Below, one piece after another: positions 1 through 8,664 of a stretch of DNA of 64,000 nt. The translations under genes were made by a program, and so were the position numbers. A model generated the notes under the pieces. That model made no database searches, was not told the origin of the DNA, and saw only the letters and a program-made list of their open reading frames with translations. Numbering within the stretch: the stretch's first letter is position 1; every line of letters begins with the position of its first letter. The DNA comes from Actinoplanes cyaneus (GTDB lineage Bacteria; Actinomycetota; Actinomycetes; Mycobacteriales; Micromonosporaceae), in assembly GCF_016862095.1 (NCBI RefSeq), contig NZ_BOMH01000004.1, positions 1 through 64,000 on the forward strand. The letters are read 5' to 3'.

Positions 1-31
1 GGCGAGGCTGTTGTTGTCGGGCGGGCGGGGC

Positions 32-1459
32 TCAGGTGGGGAGGCGGAGGGTGAGGACTGTTCCGGGGGTGGCGGGCGCTGCCGCGACAGTGCCACCGTG
101 CTGGGCCGCCGTCTGCGCCACGATGGCCAGGCCCAGCCCGGAGCCGGGCATCGAACGGGCGGCCGTCGCGCGGTAGAAGCGGTCGAACACGTACGGCAGA
201 TCCTCCTCGGCGATCCCCGGGCCGTTGTCGGTCACGGTCAGCTCCGCCCAGCCGGGCTCCGCCGCGGAGAGCCGGACCTGGACCGTCCCGCCCGGCGGGC
301 TCCACTTGGCCGCGTTGTCCAGCACGTTCACCACCATCCGCTCCAACTCGCCGGGGCGCCCGGACACGGTGACGGAGTCGAGCGCCGCGTCGTACGTCAG
401 GCCGGGCGCCCGGATGCGCACCCGGTCCAGCGCCGCCGACACGACGTCGGCGAGGTCGACCGGCTCGACCGTCTCGCGGGTCGCCTCCTCACGGGCGAGC
501 TCGACCAGTTCCGTGGTGAGCGTCGCCAGCTCCCGCACCTGGGCGTCGAGGTCGGCCAGCAGTTTGGCGCGTTCCTCGGGCGGCAGCCGATGGGCGAGCT
601 CGGGGCGGCGTTCCAGCTCCAGCAGCAGCTCCACATTGGTGCGGATGCTGGTCAGCGGCGTACGCAATTCGTGCCCCGCGTCCTCCACCAGCGTCCGCTG
701 CGCGCGGCGGGACGCGTCGATCGCGGCGAGCATGGCGTTCACCGAGCGACCCAGCCGGGCGATCTCGTCGTCGCCCTGCACCGCGATCGGATGGTCCAGG
801 TCCTGGGTGACGGCGACGTCCTCCACGGACGAGGTGAGCCGTTCGACCGGGGCCAGGCCGGCGCGCGCCACCGTACGCCCGAGGAAGGCCGCCCCCGCGA
901 TCCCTGCCGCACAGCCGAGCGCGAGCAGCGCCGCGAACGCGGTCAGGACCCGTGAGCTGGAGTCCTCGTCCATCCCGACCTGCACGGCCCCGCCGTCGGC
1001 GAGCGGGAGGGTGAGCATCACGTACGAGTCCTGCCCGAGCGTGATCTTCTCCTGCACCGCCCGCTGGACGGAACCGGCCGCGATCTGCTTGGCGGTGTCG
1101 GTCACGGGCAGGGTGGTGCGGCTGCCACCGGCCGCGGCGCCGGTCGCGTCGAGGATCTGCCAGCACGGCCCGATCTCGCGGCCGTGACCGCCCGGGCCGC
1201 CCCGGCCCCACGGCGGGTGACCGGTGGTGTCGCGGGTGCGGGACGACTCGGTCGCCAGCCACTGGTCCGGGTTGGCCGCGATCGACGCGGCGTCGCTGCT
1301 CAGTTCCTGGAGGACCTGGTGCTGCTGGATCTCGCGCACGGCGATCCACGCGCCGGCCGCGACGAGCAGCACGGCGGCCCCGACCGCGCCGGTGACCAGC
1401 AGCGACAGGCGGGCGTGCAGGGTGCGCGCCCGCCACCAGCGCCCCGGGAGCAGGGTCAC
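32..1459 (-). CDS. Sensor histidine kinase (HisKA/HATPase, OmpR-class partner)
   Basis: This 475-residue membrane histidine kinase would sense an extracytoplasmic signal and phosphorylate the response regulator encoded just upstream. Two hydrophobic segments (about residues 17-43 and 171-194) flank a periplasm-side domain of about 125 residues. A HAMP linker follows, then the H-box [10 protein letters not shown] near residue 260, the N-box NVLDNAAKW, and the ATP-lid motifs DNGPGI and GSGLGLAI near the C terminus. The start codon overlaps the response-regulator stop by 4 bases, so translation is probably coupled. It is the last gene of a four-gene minus-strand operon with a flavocytochrome and an FMN protein, so a redox or envelope signal is a reasonable guess. 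The family assignment is firm; the ligand is unknown. Confidence 0.95.
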   Translation of the reverse strand: MTLLPGRWWRARTLHARLSLLVTGAVGAAVLLVAAGAWIAVREIQQHQVLQELSSDAASIAANPDQWLATESSRTRDTTGHPPWGRGGPGGHGREIGPCWQILDATGAAAGGSRTTLPVTDTAKQIAAGSVQRAVQEKITLGQDSYVMLTLPLADGGAVQVGMDEDSSSRVLTAFAALLALGCAAGIAGAAFLGRTVARAGLAPVERLTSSVEDVAVTQDLDHPIAVQGDDEIARLGRSVNAMLAAIDASRRAQRTLVEDAGHELRTPLTSIRTNVELLLELERRPELAHRLPPEERAKLLADLDAQVRELATLTTELVELAREEATRETVEPVDLADVVSAALDRVRIRAPGLTYDAALDSVTVSGRPGELERMVVNVLDNAAKWSPPGGTVQVRLSAAEPGWAELTVTDNGPGIAEEDLPYVFDRFYRATAARSMPGSGLGLAIVAQTAAQHGGTVAAAPATPGTVLTLRLPT

Positions 1460-2157
1460 AGCGGCTCCTCACGCAGCACGAAACCGACCCCGCGGACGGT
1501 GTGCAGCAGCCGCGGCTCGCCGTCCGACTCCAGCTTGCGCCGCAGGTAACCGAGGTAGACGTGCAGGCTGTTGGACTGCTCGCCGAAGTCGTAGCCCCAG
1601 ACCTGCTCGAACAGCGCGGCCCGGGTCAGCACCTGCCGGGGGTGGCGCAGGAACGCCTCGAGGATGTCGAACTCCGTCCGCGTCAGCTTCAGGGGTCGCC
1701 CGCCGCGCTGCGCCTCCCGCGTGCGGGGGTTGAGGCGTACGTCGGAGAAGGTGAGCCATTCGGTCTCCGCCGGGACGCCGCCGGCCGGCGTGGTCAGCGC
1801 CGAGCGGCGCAGCAGCGCACGGATGCGCGCCAGCAACTCCTGCAGGGCGAACGGTTTCACCAGGTAGTCGTCGGCGCCGGCGTCGAGCCCGGCGACCCGG
1901 TCACCGACGCTGTCGCGGGCGGTGAGCATCAGCACCGGCAGCAGCACGCCGTCGGCGCGCAGCCGCCGGCAGGCCTCCAGCCCGTCCATCCGCGGCATGC
2001 TGACGTCGAGGATCAGCGCGTCCGGCTCGCCGGAGCGGACGGCGTCGAGGGCCTGCACCCCGTCACCGGCGATGTCCACCTGATATCCCTCGAAGCGCAG
2101 GGTGCGCGCGAGCGAGTCACGCACCGCCGCGTCGTCCTCCACCACCAGGATCCGCAT
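1456..2157 (-). CDS. OmpR/PhoB-family response regulator
   Basis: This is a two-domain response regulator. The receiver domain occupies about residues 1-120, with the acidic pair VVEDD, the phospho-acceptor Asp in [12 protein letters not shown] and the conserved Lys in YLVKPF. A C-terminal winged helix (about 140-230, ending [12 protein letters not shown]) would bind direct-repeat DNA. I chose the ATG at 2157, which gives the usual MRILVVEDD beginning; a GTG nine bases upstream is also in frame. The gene follows the FMN-binding protein by about 30 bases and overlaps its kinase partner by 4. Possible binding sites are the CTTAGG-like repeats upstream of the operon near 4000-4040. Confidence 0.95.
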   Translation of the reverse strand: MRILVVEDDAAVRDSLARTLRFEGYQVDIAGDGVQALDAVRSGEPDALILDVSMPRMDGLEACRRLRADGVLLPVLMLTARDSVGDRVAGLDAGADDYLVKPFALQELLARIRALLRRSALTTPAGGVPAETEWLTFSDVRLNPRTREAQRGGRPLKLTRTEFDILEAFLRHPRQVLTRAALFEQVWGYDFGEQSNSLHVYLGYLRRKLESDGEPRLLHTVRGVGFVLREEPL

Positions 2158-2186
2158 GCCCTCCACCCTGCCAGCACCCCCGGCGA

Positions 2187-2597
2187 TCAGGACAGGTGGG
2201 CGGCGTCGAGCGCGGACTGCAGCGACTCGAGGTAGCCGTCACTGGTGACCGTGGCGCCGGAGACGGTGTCGATCTTCGCGCTCTGCGCCGACAGGGTCTC
2301 CTGGACCAGGGTCGGGATCGCGGAGGCGTTGATCTCCTGGTCACGGCGGTTCTCGGTGGGGTACACCGGCACCGTGACCGCGGTGATCCTGCCGTCGGCA
2401 ACGGTGATCTGGACCTGCACGTCGCCCCAGCGGGTCGACGCGGTGTCCCCGGTGTAAGTGGTCCCGCTTGCGCCTGTGTCCGTCGACACAGCCGCGGTCG
2501 TGGCCGCCGCGGGCGCGCTGTTCGTGCTGGTCCGGTAGCTGAACAGCAGCACGAGCACGGCGACGGTGGAGAGCATCCACAGAGTGATGCGGCGCAT
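2187..2597 (-). CDS. Membrane-anchored FMN-binding domain protein
   Basis: This 136-residue protein has one N-terminal membrane segment (about residues 6-21) and a small exported domain. The C-terminal part holds [16 protein letters not shown], which fits the FMN-binding (pfam04205-type) motif whose Thr receives FMN by a phosphoester bond from an ApbE-type flavin transferase. It follows the ferric-reductase-like gene by 10 bases, so it is probably the extracytoplasmic electron acceptor of that flavocytochrome. A low-complexity Ala/Thr linker joins the anchor and the domain. No ApbE gene is present in the window. The terminal electron acceptor cannot be read from sequence. Confidence 0.88.
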   Translation of the reverse strand: MRRITLWMLSTVAVLVLLFSYRTSTNSAPAAATTAAVSTDTGASGTTYTGDTASTRWGDVQVQITVADGRITAVTVPVYPTENRRDQEINASAIPTLVQETLSAQSAKIDTVSGATVTSDGYLESLQSALDAAHLS

Positions 2598-2607
2598 CAG
2601 AGTCCTT

Positions 2608-3975
2608 TCACCAGGAGAAGAGTTCGGTGTGCAGCCGGTCGGCGCGGACCCCGGCGGCCTGCGCCGCGGCGCAGGCCGACTCGGTCCAGGCCTCGGGCCC
2701 GCAGACGTAGACGTGGGCGCCGGCGATCTCCGGCGCGATCCGCTGAAGGGCGCCGTCGTGCCCGGCGAGGGTCCCCGGCAGCCAGGAGGGCTGGGCGCCG
2801 CGCGGCCCGAGCAGGGTCACGATCCGCACCCCGCGATGCGTGGCGAACCACTCCAGCTCGTCGCGGAACGCCAGCTCGCTCTCGGTCCGGGCGCGATAGA
2901 TCAGCGTCGCCTCACCCGGCGCGTACGGGAGCTCGCCCAGCAACGACAGCAGCGGCGTCACCCCGATCCCGCAGGCCATCAGCACGACCGGCCCGCCGGT
3001 GTACGTCTCCCCGGTCAGCTTCCCGTACGGCCCCTCGACCAGCACCTTCGTCCCCGGTCGCAGGCCGCCGACCCGTGAGCTGCCGTCGCCCAGGTTCTTC
3101 ACGGTGATCCGCAGCCGGTCGCCGTGCGGTGTGGCGGAGAGCGAGTACGGATGGGCGCGGGTCCACCCCGGCCCGTCCAGGAACCGCCACTGGAAGAACT
3201 GTCCCGCCCGGGCCGGCAGCTCGCCGAGCCGCCGGCCGGTCAGGTGGACCGAGGTCAGTCCCGGCCCCTCGGCGACGACGTCGGTGACGACGAGGCGGTG
3301 CCGCCAGTTGCGCCAGGCGGGAAGCCCGATCCGGTACGCGAGGACGGCCCCCGCCGACACGGCGTAGAGCGTCCACCAGTAGGCCCGGGACACCGCCGAC
3401 CCGACGAAGTCCGTGCCGGTCCAGAGCTGGTGCGGCAGGGCGAGCCCGACCCCCAGGTACGCGTAGAGGTGCAGCAGGTGCCAGGACTCGTACCGCAGTT
3501 TGCGCCGCGCCACCCGGATCGACGTGACCACGACCAGGACCAGCAGCACCGTGCCGGCCGTGGCGAGCAGCATGCCCGGGTACGTCAGGATCAGGTCCCC
3601 CAGCTCGGCGACCGCGTTGGCGTGCGACGCCGCGGCGTACCCCAGCGTGATCGTCAGGATGTGCACGACCATCAGCCAGAACGACGTGAACCCGGTCCAC
3701 CGGTGCCAGCGGGCCAGCCGGTCCTGCCCGAACGCACGCTCGACCAGCGGGATCCGGGCCATCAACAGCACCTGGAGCAGCAGCAGGTCGGACGCGATCA
3801 GCCCGGTGAGCCGGCCGGCGGAGGTCAGCCCGAAGTCCTGCAGGCCGCGGTTGCCGACCCAGAGCGCCACGACGATCAGCAGGCTGACCGCTGCCGCGAC
3901 GCCGCCCACGTCGGCGTACCACCGCGGCGTGGAGCGGGGCGGGGCGGTCTGCGGGGGCGCTGCTGTCGTGGTCAT
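2608..3975 (-). CDS. Ferric-reductase-like transmembrane flavocytochrome (FAD/NAD(P)H oxidoreductase)
   Basis: This 455-residue protein has an N-terminal membrane domain (about residues 25-215, five or six helices with spaced His residues, for example WHRWTGF and WHLLHLYAYLG, likely haem ligands) fused to a ferredoxin-reductase module. The FAD site is seen as AHPYSLSATP near residue 275. The nucleotide-binding part begins MACGIGVTPLLSLL near 335 and ends in CGPEAW. It would move electrons from cytosolic NAD(P)H through FAD and haem across the membrane, plausibly to the FMN-binding protein encoded next. It is the first gene of the four-gene operon; CTTAGG-like repeats lie 20-65 bases upstream of its start. 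Confidence 0.9.
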   Translation of the reverse strand: MTTTAAPPQTAPPRSTPRWYADVGGVAAAVSLLIVVALWVGNRGLQDFGLTSAGRLTGLIASDLLLLQVLLMARIPLVERAFGQDRLARWHRWTGFTSFWLMVVHILTITLGYAAASHANAVAELGDLILTYPGMLLATAGTVLLVLVVVTSIRVARRKLRYESWHLLHLYAYLGVGLALPHQLWTGTDFVGSAVSRAYWWTLYAVSAGAVLAYRIGLPAWRNWRHRLVVTDVVAEGPGLTSVHLTGRRLGELPARAGQFFQWRFLDGPGWTRAHPYSLSATPHGDRLRITVKNLGDGSSRVGGLRPGTKVLVEGPYGKLTGETYTGGPVVLMACGIGVTPLLSLLGELPYAPGEATLIYRARTESELAFRDELEWFATHRGVRIVTLLGPRGAQPSWLPGTLAGHDGALQRIAPEIAGAHVYVCGPEAWTESACAAAQAAGVRADRLHTELFSW

Positions 3976-3995
3976 GACGACCAGATTCGGTACCG

Positions 3996-4042
3996 CTCCT
4001 AAGACCAGGACCAGGTGAAACGTAAGGAATCCCTAAGAACGC
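3996..4042 (-). promoter_or_regulatory. CTTAGG-type direct repeats upstream of the flavocytochrome/two-component operon
   Basis: Read on the minus strand, the region contains TTCTTAGGGA directly followed by TTCCTTACGT. A third GTCTTAGGAG lies about 20 bases nearer the start codon. Half-sites spaced by about one helical turn are the usual arrangement for OmpR-family regulators, and the operon encodes one. The site assignment and autoregulation are inference. Confidence 0.5.
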
Positions 4043-4192
4043 CGGTTCCGGGTACGGCGCGATCACCGCCGGCGCGATCGCGCTGACCGCCCCCGTCGAC
4101 GGCGTCAGCCCGGTCACCACGTCGTCGACGCCCGTGCCGGTCGCCGTCCGCGAGCACCCGGGTGGTCCCGCCCCGGCCGCGCTCCCGCTCCC

Positions 4193-4245
4193 GGCTGGTT
4201 CTCACCGTGGTCACTCGTCCCGCGTGACCACGGTGAGAACCAGCC
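4193..4245. repeat. Perfect 22-bp inverted repeat, GGCTGGT family, member A
   Basis: Two perfectly complementary 22-base arms (4193-4214 and 4224-4245) surround the 9-base loop TCGTCCCGC. The arms end in GGCTGGT and ACCAGCC. The element lies 22 bases beyond the stop codon of the LCP gene (minus strand) and could act as its terminator, although no T-tract follows. It belongs to a family with members near 8.3, 8.4 and 57 kb and relatives at 35.8 and 54.6 kb. The rest of the 3976-4266 gap shows no convincing gene. Confidence 0.9.
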
Positions 4246-4266
4246 CGAAAGGCGGGGCGGGCACGG

Positions 4267-5283
4267 TCAGCGGTCCGCGATGACCACGCCGGGGTTGGCC
4301 CGCAGGAACGAGGCGACCCGGTCCTCGGCGACGGCGGTGAAGAACGGGCCGACCGTACCGGGAAGCTGCTCGCCCTGGTAGACGCCGCCCTCGAAGAGTG
4401 CTGAACCGGGCAGTCCGACCCCGGTCATGTCCTTGATCCGCAGAACCTTCATGGCCTGCGCCCAGTCCGCGATCCCCCGGCCGCCGCCGACGAACGTCAG
4501 CGAGCTGCCGACCGACGCCGTGACCTGCGCCAGCCGGGCCGGGTCGCTGATCACCGTGCGCTTGAGCTTCTTCGCGAGCGCCTTCACGAACTGCCGCTGG
4601 TGGCGCTGGCGGTCGTAGTCGGAGCGCGGCAGCCCGTAGCGCTGGCGGCAGAAGTCGAGCGCCTCCCAGCCGGTGAAGTGCACCGGATTGTCGCTTCTGG
4701 GGTAGGCCTTCTGCGCCCCGATGTACGGCCGGTGGCAGTTGTCGTGTCCCGGGCACTGCGGCATCCGGTCGCGGAGGCTGCCGTCCGGTTTGCGGTGCTC
4801 GGAGACGACGTCCTGGTCGACCGGGACGCTGATGCCACCGACCGCGTCGACGAACTTCCGGAAGCCGCCGAAGTTGAGCACCGCCCCGGCGTCGAACCGC
4901 CGGATGCCGGTCACCTCGCTCACCGTCTGGGCGAGCAGCTCGAAACCCTGGGCCGCGCTGTACTTGCGCTCGCCGATCCGGCTGCCCAGCGCCATCGCCG
5001 CGTTGATCTTCGCGCGCTGGGCCGGGCTGCCGGACTTCGCGAACGCCGGGATCCGGACCACCAGGTCGCGTGGGAGGGAGAACAGCACGGCGCCGCTGCG
5101 GTCGGCGGGAATGTGCGCCACGATGATCGAGTCGGCGAGCGGCGCGGTGTAGTCGTTACGCGGGTCGATACCGACCAGCAGCAGGTTCACCGGGCCGGCC
5201 GGGACGGCGGCGGCCACCGCGGCCGGGGCTGCCAGGAGGCACCCGGCCACCACCGCGAACCACGCCCAGAACCGTCGCCTCAT
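4267..5283 (-). CDS. LytR-CpsA-Psr (LCP) family protein
   Basis: This 338-residue exported protein starts with a basic N terminus and one hydrophobic segment (about residues 5-27), then the LCP catalytic domain. Family landmarks are LLLVGIDPRNDYTAPLADS, SLPRDLVVRIP, the central AVGGISVPVDQDV, and the Arg-rich DYDRQRHQRQF near residue 225. LCP enzymes transfer undecaprenyl-linked glycopolymers to peptidoglycan or act as related phosphotransferases at the outer membrane face. It lacks the long cytoplasmic N-terminal tail of some LytR proteins. It appears monocistronic; a strong inverted repeat lies 22 bases past its stop. The polymer it handles is unknown. Confidence 0.92.
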   Translation of the reverse strand: MRRRFWAWFAVVAGCLLAAPAAVAAAVPAGPVNLLLVGIDPRNDYTAPLADSIIVAHIPADRSGAVLFSLPRDLVVRIPAFAKSGSPAQRAKINAAMALGSRIGERKYSAAQGFELLAQTVSEVTGIRRFDAGAVLNFGGFRKFVDAVGGISVPVDQDVVSEHRKPDGSLRDRMPQCPGHDNCHRPYIGAQKAYPRSDNPVHFTGWEALDFCRQRYGLPRSDYDRQRHQRQFVKALAKKLKRTVISDPARLAQVTASVGSSLTFVGGGRGIADWAQAMKVLRIKDMTGVGLPGSALFEGGVYQGEQLPGTVGPFFTAVAEDRVASFLRANPGVVIADR

Positions 5284-5364
5284 CGCCCGTACCTCCGGTT
5301 TCGCCCGACCTGCCGCCTGTCGAAGCTACGCGGCTTTTGGGCGCCGATGGGCGTTTTCCGGCAA

Positions 5365-5982
5365 TCAGGCCCCGAGAGCGGCGCGCTCCGCCTCGATGGT
5401 CGTGTCGGCGCCGTGACCGGTGTGGACGACCGTCTCCCCCGGCAGCGCGAACAGCGTCGCCCGGATCGAGGCGACGATCAGATCCGCGTCCGAGTACGAC
5501 CGGCCGGTGGCCCCCGGCCCACCCTGGAACAGCGTGTCGCCGGTGAAGACGGCGGTCAGCTCGGGCGCGTGCAGGCAGACCGCGCCGGGTGCGTGCCCCG
5601 GGGTGTGCAGGACGGTCAGCGCGGTCCCGGCGATCTCGACGCGGTCGCCGTCGGCCAGGTCCTTGTCCCAGCTGACGCCGGGGCCGTGGGTCAGCTCCCA
5701 CAGCGGCCGCTCGGCCGGGTGCAGCAGGATCGGCGCGCCGGTGCGCTCACGCAGGGCCGGGGCGACCCGGACGTGATCGTCGTGCGCGTGGGTGCAGACG
5801 ATCGCGGTGACCCGCCGGTCGCCGACGACCGCCAGGATCGCGTCGACGTCGTGCGGCGCGTCGATCACCACGCACTCGGTGTCGTCGCCGATCACCCACA
5901 CGTTGTTGTCGACGTCGAAGGTCTGCCCGTCGAGGCTGAACGTCCCACTGACCACACCATGATCGACCCGTGCCCGCTGCAT
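5365..5982 (-). CDS. MBL-fold metallo-hydrolase (glyoxalase II-like)
   Basis: This 205-residue protein has the metallo-beta-lactamase fold. The zinc motif THAHDDH is near residue 78, a second His is in LHTPGHAPGAVCL, and an Asp/His pair occurs in FTGDTLF and VVHTGHG. It is the size of stand-alone hydroxyacylglutathione-hydrolase-like enzymes, which cleave thioesters or related ester bonds. Actinomycetes generally use mycothiol in place of glutathione, so the natural substrate is uncertain. It ends about 80 bases before the LCP gene start and has no obvious partner. Confidence 0.92.
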   Translation of the reverse strand: MQRARVDHGVVSGTFSLDGQTFDVDNNVWVIGDDTECVVIDAPHDVDAILAVVGDRRVTAIVCTHAHDDHVRVAPALRERTGAPILLHPAERPLWELTHGPGVSWDKDLADGDRVEIAGTALTVLHTPGHAPGAVCLHAPELTAVFTGDTLFQGGPGATGRSYSDADLIVASIRATLFALPGETVVHTGHGADTTIEAERAALGA

Positions 5983-6010
5983 GCCCCGATTCTGCCCTGC
6001 CCGCGATGAC

Positions 6011-6048
6011 CCGGCCCGGCCGCCCCGTGAGCGGGGCGGCCGGGCCGG
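6011..6048 (-). terminator. 17-bp hairpin 3' of the lipoprotein gene
   Basis: Perfect 17-base arms (6011-6027 and 6032-6048) enclose a 4-base loop. The hairpin begins 6 bases beyond the stop of the lipoprotein gene, just upstream of the MBL-hydrolase gene on the same strand. There is no T-tract, which is common for actinobacterial terminators. Confidence 0.75.
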
Positions 6049-6054
6049 CGGGAA

Positions 6055-6543
6055 TCAGCCGGCGCAGGCGGCCTTGAGCTCCTTGACCGCGGCGTCCAGC
6101 TTCGCCTTGCTCGGCGCCTTCTTCGGGTTGGCGTTCCAGGCCTCGTCCAGCTCGTCCATCGCGCCCTTGACCTTGTCGGCCGCGGCCGCCACGTCGGGAG
6201 CGGCGCCGATGGAGTACGCCGACATCGCGGTCGAGCCGGCGATGTACTGGGTCGAGACCGCGATGTAGCCGGCCGGCGGGCCGATCTTCTCCGATGCCGC
6301 CGCCTGCTTGGCCGTCTCGTTGACCGCCTTGATCAGCTTGGTGCAGGCTGTCTTGGTGACGGCGTCGTCGGCCGGAGCCGTGGATGCCTGGGTCGTGACG
6401 GCCGCCGGAGCGGACGCCGCCGTGGGCGCGACGGGCGCGGCCTTCGGCTCGGTGGCCGGGTCACACGCGGTGAGCGCGGTGACGACCAGAACTGCTGACA
6501 GTGCTACCCCGTAAATGCTTCGCACTACATTCCTCACACTCAA
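6055..6543 (-). CDS. Putative lipoprotein of unknown function
   Basis: This 162-residue protein carries a lipoprotein signal: basic start MSVRNVVRS, a hydrophobic stretch, then the lipobox LTAC at about residues 24-27. An Ala/Pro/Thr-rich linker (about 28-60) leads to a small helical domain with two Cys (TACTKL near residue 66 and KAACAG at the C terminus) that could form a disulfide. It resembles small exported helical lipoproteins of actinomycetes but I recognise no family. It is divergent from the GGDEF gene, with about 150 bases between them, and is followed by a strong hairpin. Confidence 0.8.
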   Translation of the reverse strand: MSVRNVVRSIYGVALSAVLVVTALTACDPATEPKAAPVAPTAASAPAAVTTQASTAPADDAVTKTACTKLIKAVNETAKQAAASEKIGPPAGYIAVSTQYIAGSTAMSAYSIGAAPDVAAAADKVKGAMDELDEAWNANPKKAPSKAKLDAAVKELKAACAG

Positions 6544-6692
6544 TACGTCGCTGTGCGGGGCGAGCGTAACGAGCGTGATTCCTGCTTATATACCGCTTTC
6601 GTGCCAACCGGAGTCCCTCGGGGACGCGGCCGGCACCTGATTCGCACCCGAGCCGCTCCGGACACGCACCCGCGGCTCGGCACTGTTGCGCC

Positions 6693-8156
6693 ATGAGCAA
6701 CGCCGTGAGCGCGGTGGCGGCTCGGCGTGTCGCGGCATGGCACCTCTGCCTGGGCGCCGCACCGATCGCCATCGCCGCGTACTACCTTCTCGTCCACCTC
6801 GGGATTCTGCCGGGCACACAGGTCGCCCTCTACGTCAGCGCCAACGCCGCCTTCGCGGGTGCCGCCCTGGTCGTCGCCCGGCGCGACCGCGAGCTGCGCC
6901 CGATCATGCTGCTGCTGGCTGCGTCCGGGCTGGCGAGCGTCGCGGCCGACATCACGTTCTACTTCCTGGCCCTGGTGGACGGGGAGGTCGCCTACCCGAG
7001 CATCGCCGACGTCGGCTATCTGGCGGCGTACCCGCTGATGGCGGCGGGGCTGTTGCTGATCATCCGGCGGCGCACGCCCGGCTGGGACGGCGCCAGCGCC
7101 ATCGACGCCGCGATCGTCGCGGTGGGCGTCGGCTATCTGGTCTTCGAGCACATCGTCGCGCCGACGATCCAGGTCACCTCCGGCACGTTCACGCAGTTGG
7201 TCTCGGCGGCCTACCCGGTCGGCGACCTGATGCTCATCATGGTCGGGGCCCGGCTGATCCTCGGGGCCGGGCCGCGCAGCTCCGCGCTGCGCCTGATCGG
7301 CGGCTACCTGGGGCTGGTGCTGTTCGCCGACACCATGTACAGCATCCAGTCGCTCGCCGGCACCTATCACGTCGCGAACTACCTGGACGCGATCTGGATG
7401 ACCTCCGGTTTCCTCTTCGCCGCCGCGGTGCTGCACCCGTCAGCCCCGAAGCTGATCGCCCGGTCGAACGCCGTCACGCCCGACGCGACCACCGGCCGCC
7501 TCGTCGTGCTGGCGGTGGCCGCGGTCACGGCGCCGGCGTCGCTGCTGATCCAGCACCTCGGTGGGCGGCGGCCGCACGTGGTCGTCGCCGCGGTCGTGTG
7601 CATCGGGCTGTTCCTGCTGGTTCTGGCCCGGATGGCGGGACTGGTACGGCTGCAGCGGCTGGCCGCGATCACCGACGGGCTGACCGGGCTGCGCAGCCGC
7701 CGCTACTTCGAGGAGACCCTGCGTCACGAGGTGGACCGGGCGGCCCGGCACGGCGACCCGGTCGGGTTGCTGCTGCTCGACATCGACCACTTCAAGCAGG
7801 TCAACGACACGTACGGCCACGGCGGCGGGGACCGGGTGCTGATCGAGGTCACCCACCGGCTGCGGGCCCTGGTCCGGCCGGGCGACCTGGCGGCGCGATA
7901 CGGCGGCGAGGAGTTCGCGGTGCTGCTGCCCGGCGCGACGCCCGAGGAGACCCTGGAGGTTGCCGACCGCATCCGGCGCGGCATCGGCGGCGCCCCGATC
8001 GCGGTCAGCGACGGTGTGCTCCGCGCCGTCACGGTCTCGGTCGGCGCCGCCGGCGTGCCCGCCCTGCGCGACGCGGACGAGCTGGTCCTGGCCGCGGACC
8101 GGGCGCTCTACGCCGCCAAGAACGCCGGCCGCGACCGCGTCGCCTCCGCCGCCTGA
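6693..8156 (+). CDS. Membrane GGDEF diguanylate cyclase
   Basis: This 487-residue protein has an N-terminal domain of about eight to ten hydrophobic helices (residues 10-305) and a C-terminal GGDEF domain (about 320-487). The catalytic signature is ARYGGEEF, and RPGD five residues before it matches the RxxD inhibitory site, so both cyclic-di-GMP synthesis and product feedback are expected. The membrane domain shares the patterns YPVGDLMLI and LLLIIRRR with the second GGDEF protein at 51.4-52.9 kb, so the two are paralogues. It is monocistronic; its 3' flank carries two long palindromes. The signal sensed by the membrane domain is unknown. Confidence 0.95.
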   Translation: MSNAVSAVAARRVAAWHLCLGAAPIAIAAYYLLVHLGILPGTQVALYVSANAAFAGAALVVARRDRELRPIMLLLAASGLASVAADITFYFLALVDGEVAYPSIADVGYLAAYPLMAAGLLLIIRRRTPGWDGASAIDAAIVAVGVGYLVFEHIVAPTIQVTSGTFTQLVSAAYPVGDLMLIMVGARLILGAGPRSSALRLIGGYLGLVLFADTMYSIQSLAGTYHVANYLDAIWMTSGFLFAAAVLHPSAPKLIARSNAVTPDATTGRLVVLAVAAVTAPASLLIQHLGGRRPHVVVAAVVCIGLFLLVLARMAGLVRLQRLAAITDGLTGLRSRRYFEETLRHEVDRAARHGDPVGLLLLDIDHFKQVNDTYGHGGGDRVLIEVTHRLRALVRPGDLAARYGGEEFAVLLPGATPEETLEVADRIRRGIGGAPIAVSDGVLRAVTVSVGAAGVPALRDADELVLAADRALYAAKNAGRDRVASAA

Positions 8157-8313
8157 CCAAGGCCGCAACCGCGCAGTCTCAGCCGCTCACCATCGGCCGC
8201 GACCGTGCAGCCGATCGGGCGGCGTCGAGGCGCTCCAGGTCGGCAGGGGCGCCCCCGCCCGCCGCGACGGACGCGGCCGATTGCCCGCACCGGGCCGCTG
8301 GGCGGGTCCGGGT

Positions 8314-8372
8314 TCCGGCTGGTGCTCATGGGCGTTATTCGTCCCGAATAACGCCCATGAGCACCAGCCGGA
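8314..8372. repeat. Perfect 28-bp inverted repeat, GGCTGGT family, member B
   Basis: Arms 8314-8341 and 8345-8372 are perfectly complementary over 28 bases and enclose a 3-base loop (TCC). The outer ends read TCCGGCTGGT and ACCAGCCGGA. It lies in the convergent gap between the GGDEF gene and the MetE-like gene. The centre TTCGTCCCGAA resembles the centre of member A (CTCGTCCCGC). Confidence 0.93.
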
Positions 8373-8421
8373 GAGGGTGACGCGCGTCGCCGGCCCGAGC
8401 GAGTGCGGAGTTCGCGGTCCC

Positions 8422-8474
8422 GGCTGGTTCCGGCGGTGGTCACGAGGCACGAATGACCACCGCCGGAACCAGCC
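8422..8474. repeat. Perfect 21-bp inverted repeat, GGCTGGT family, member C
   Basis: Arms 8422-8442 and 8454-8474 match perfectly over 21 bases around an 11-base loop, with ends GGCTGGTTC and GAACCAGCC. It lies 49 bases from member B. The gap 8157-8664 therefore holds two long palindromes plus a dispersed repeat and shows no convincing gene. Confidence 0.92.
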
Positions 8475-8537
8475 CGCAAGAGCGGGACGCGCCGCTTCGT
8501 CCGTGGCCGCAAGATCGCGGGGTCCTTTTGAGCGGGA

Positions 8538-8660
8538 CCACCCATGGAGGCCGCCCTGGAGGGCTTCGCGTTCTGGCCGGCCACGGCCTGCGGAGCCCGG
8601 AAGGGTCCCCGCGGGAGCTGCGGACTGGGACCACAGCGGACCTGGGACCTCAAGATTCTG
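8538..8660 (-). repeat. Dispersed intergenic repeat, copy 1 (about 125 bp)
   Basis: The segment aligns over most of its length with 54849-54985. Both contain an identical 24-base block (8595-8618 here) and, 8-9 bases on, the identical block GGACCACAGCGGAC (8628-8641). In both places it starts just beyond the 3' end of a minus-strand gene and is followed by GGCTGG-type elements. No open reading frame is convincingly shared. Its role is unknown. Confidence 0.8.
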
Positions 8661-8664
8661 ATCT

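Noticed and set aside
11..955. Long plus-strand frame opposite the first histidine kinase
   Set aside because: It is antisense to a clear kinase gene, Gly/Arg-rich and has no domain.
3999..4214. 71-residue minus-strand frame between the LCP and flavocytochrome genes
   Set aside because: It is Arg-rich, contains one arm of the palindrome and has no ribosome site.
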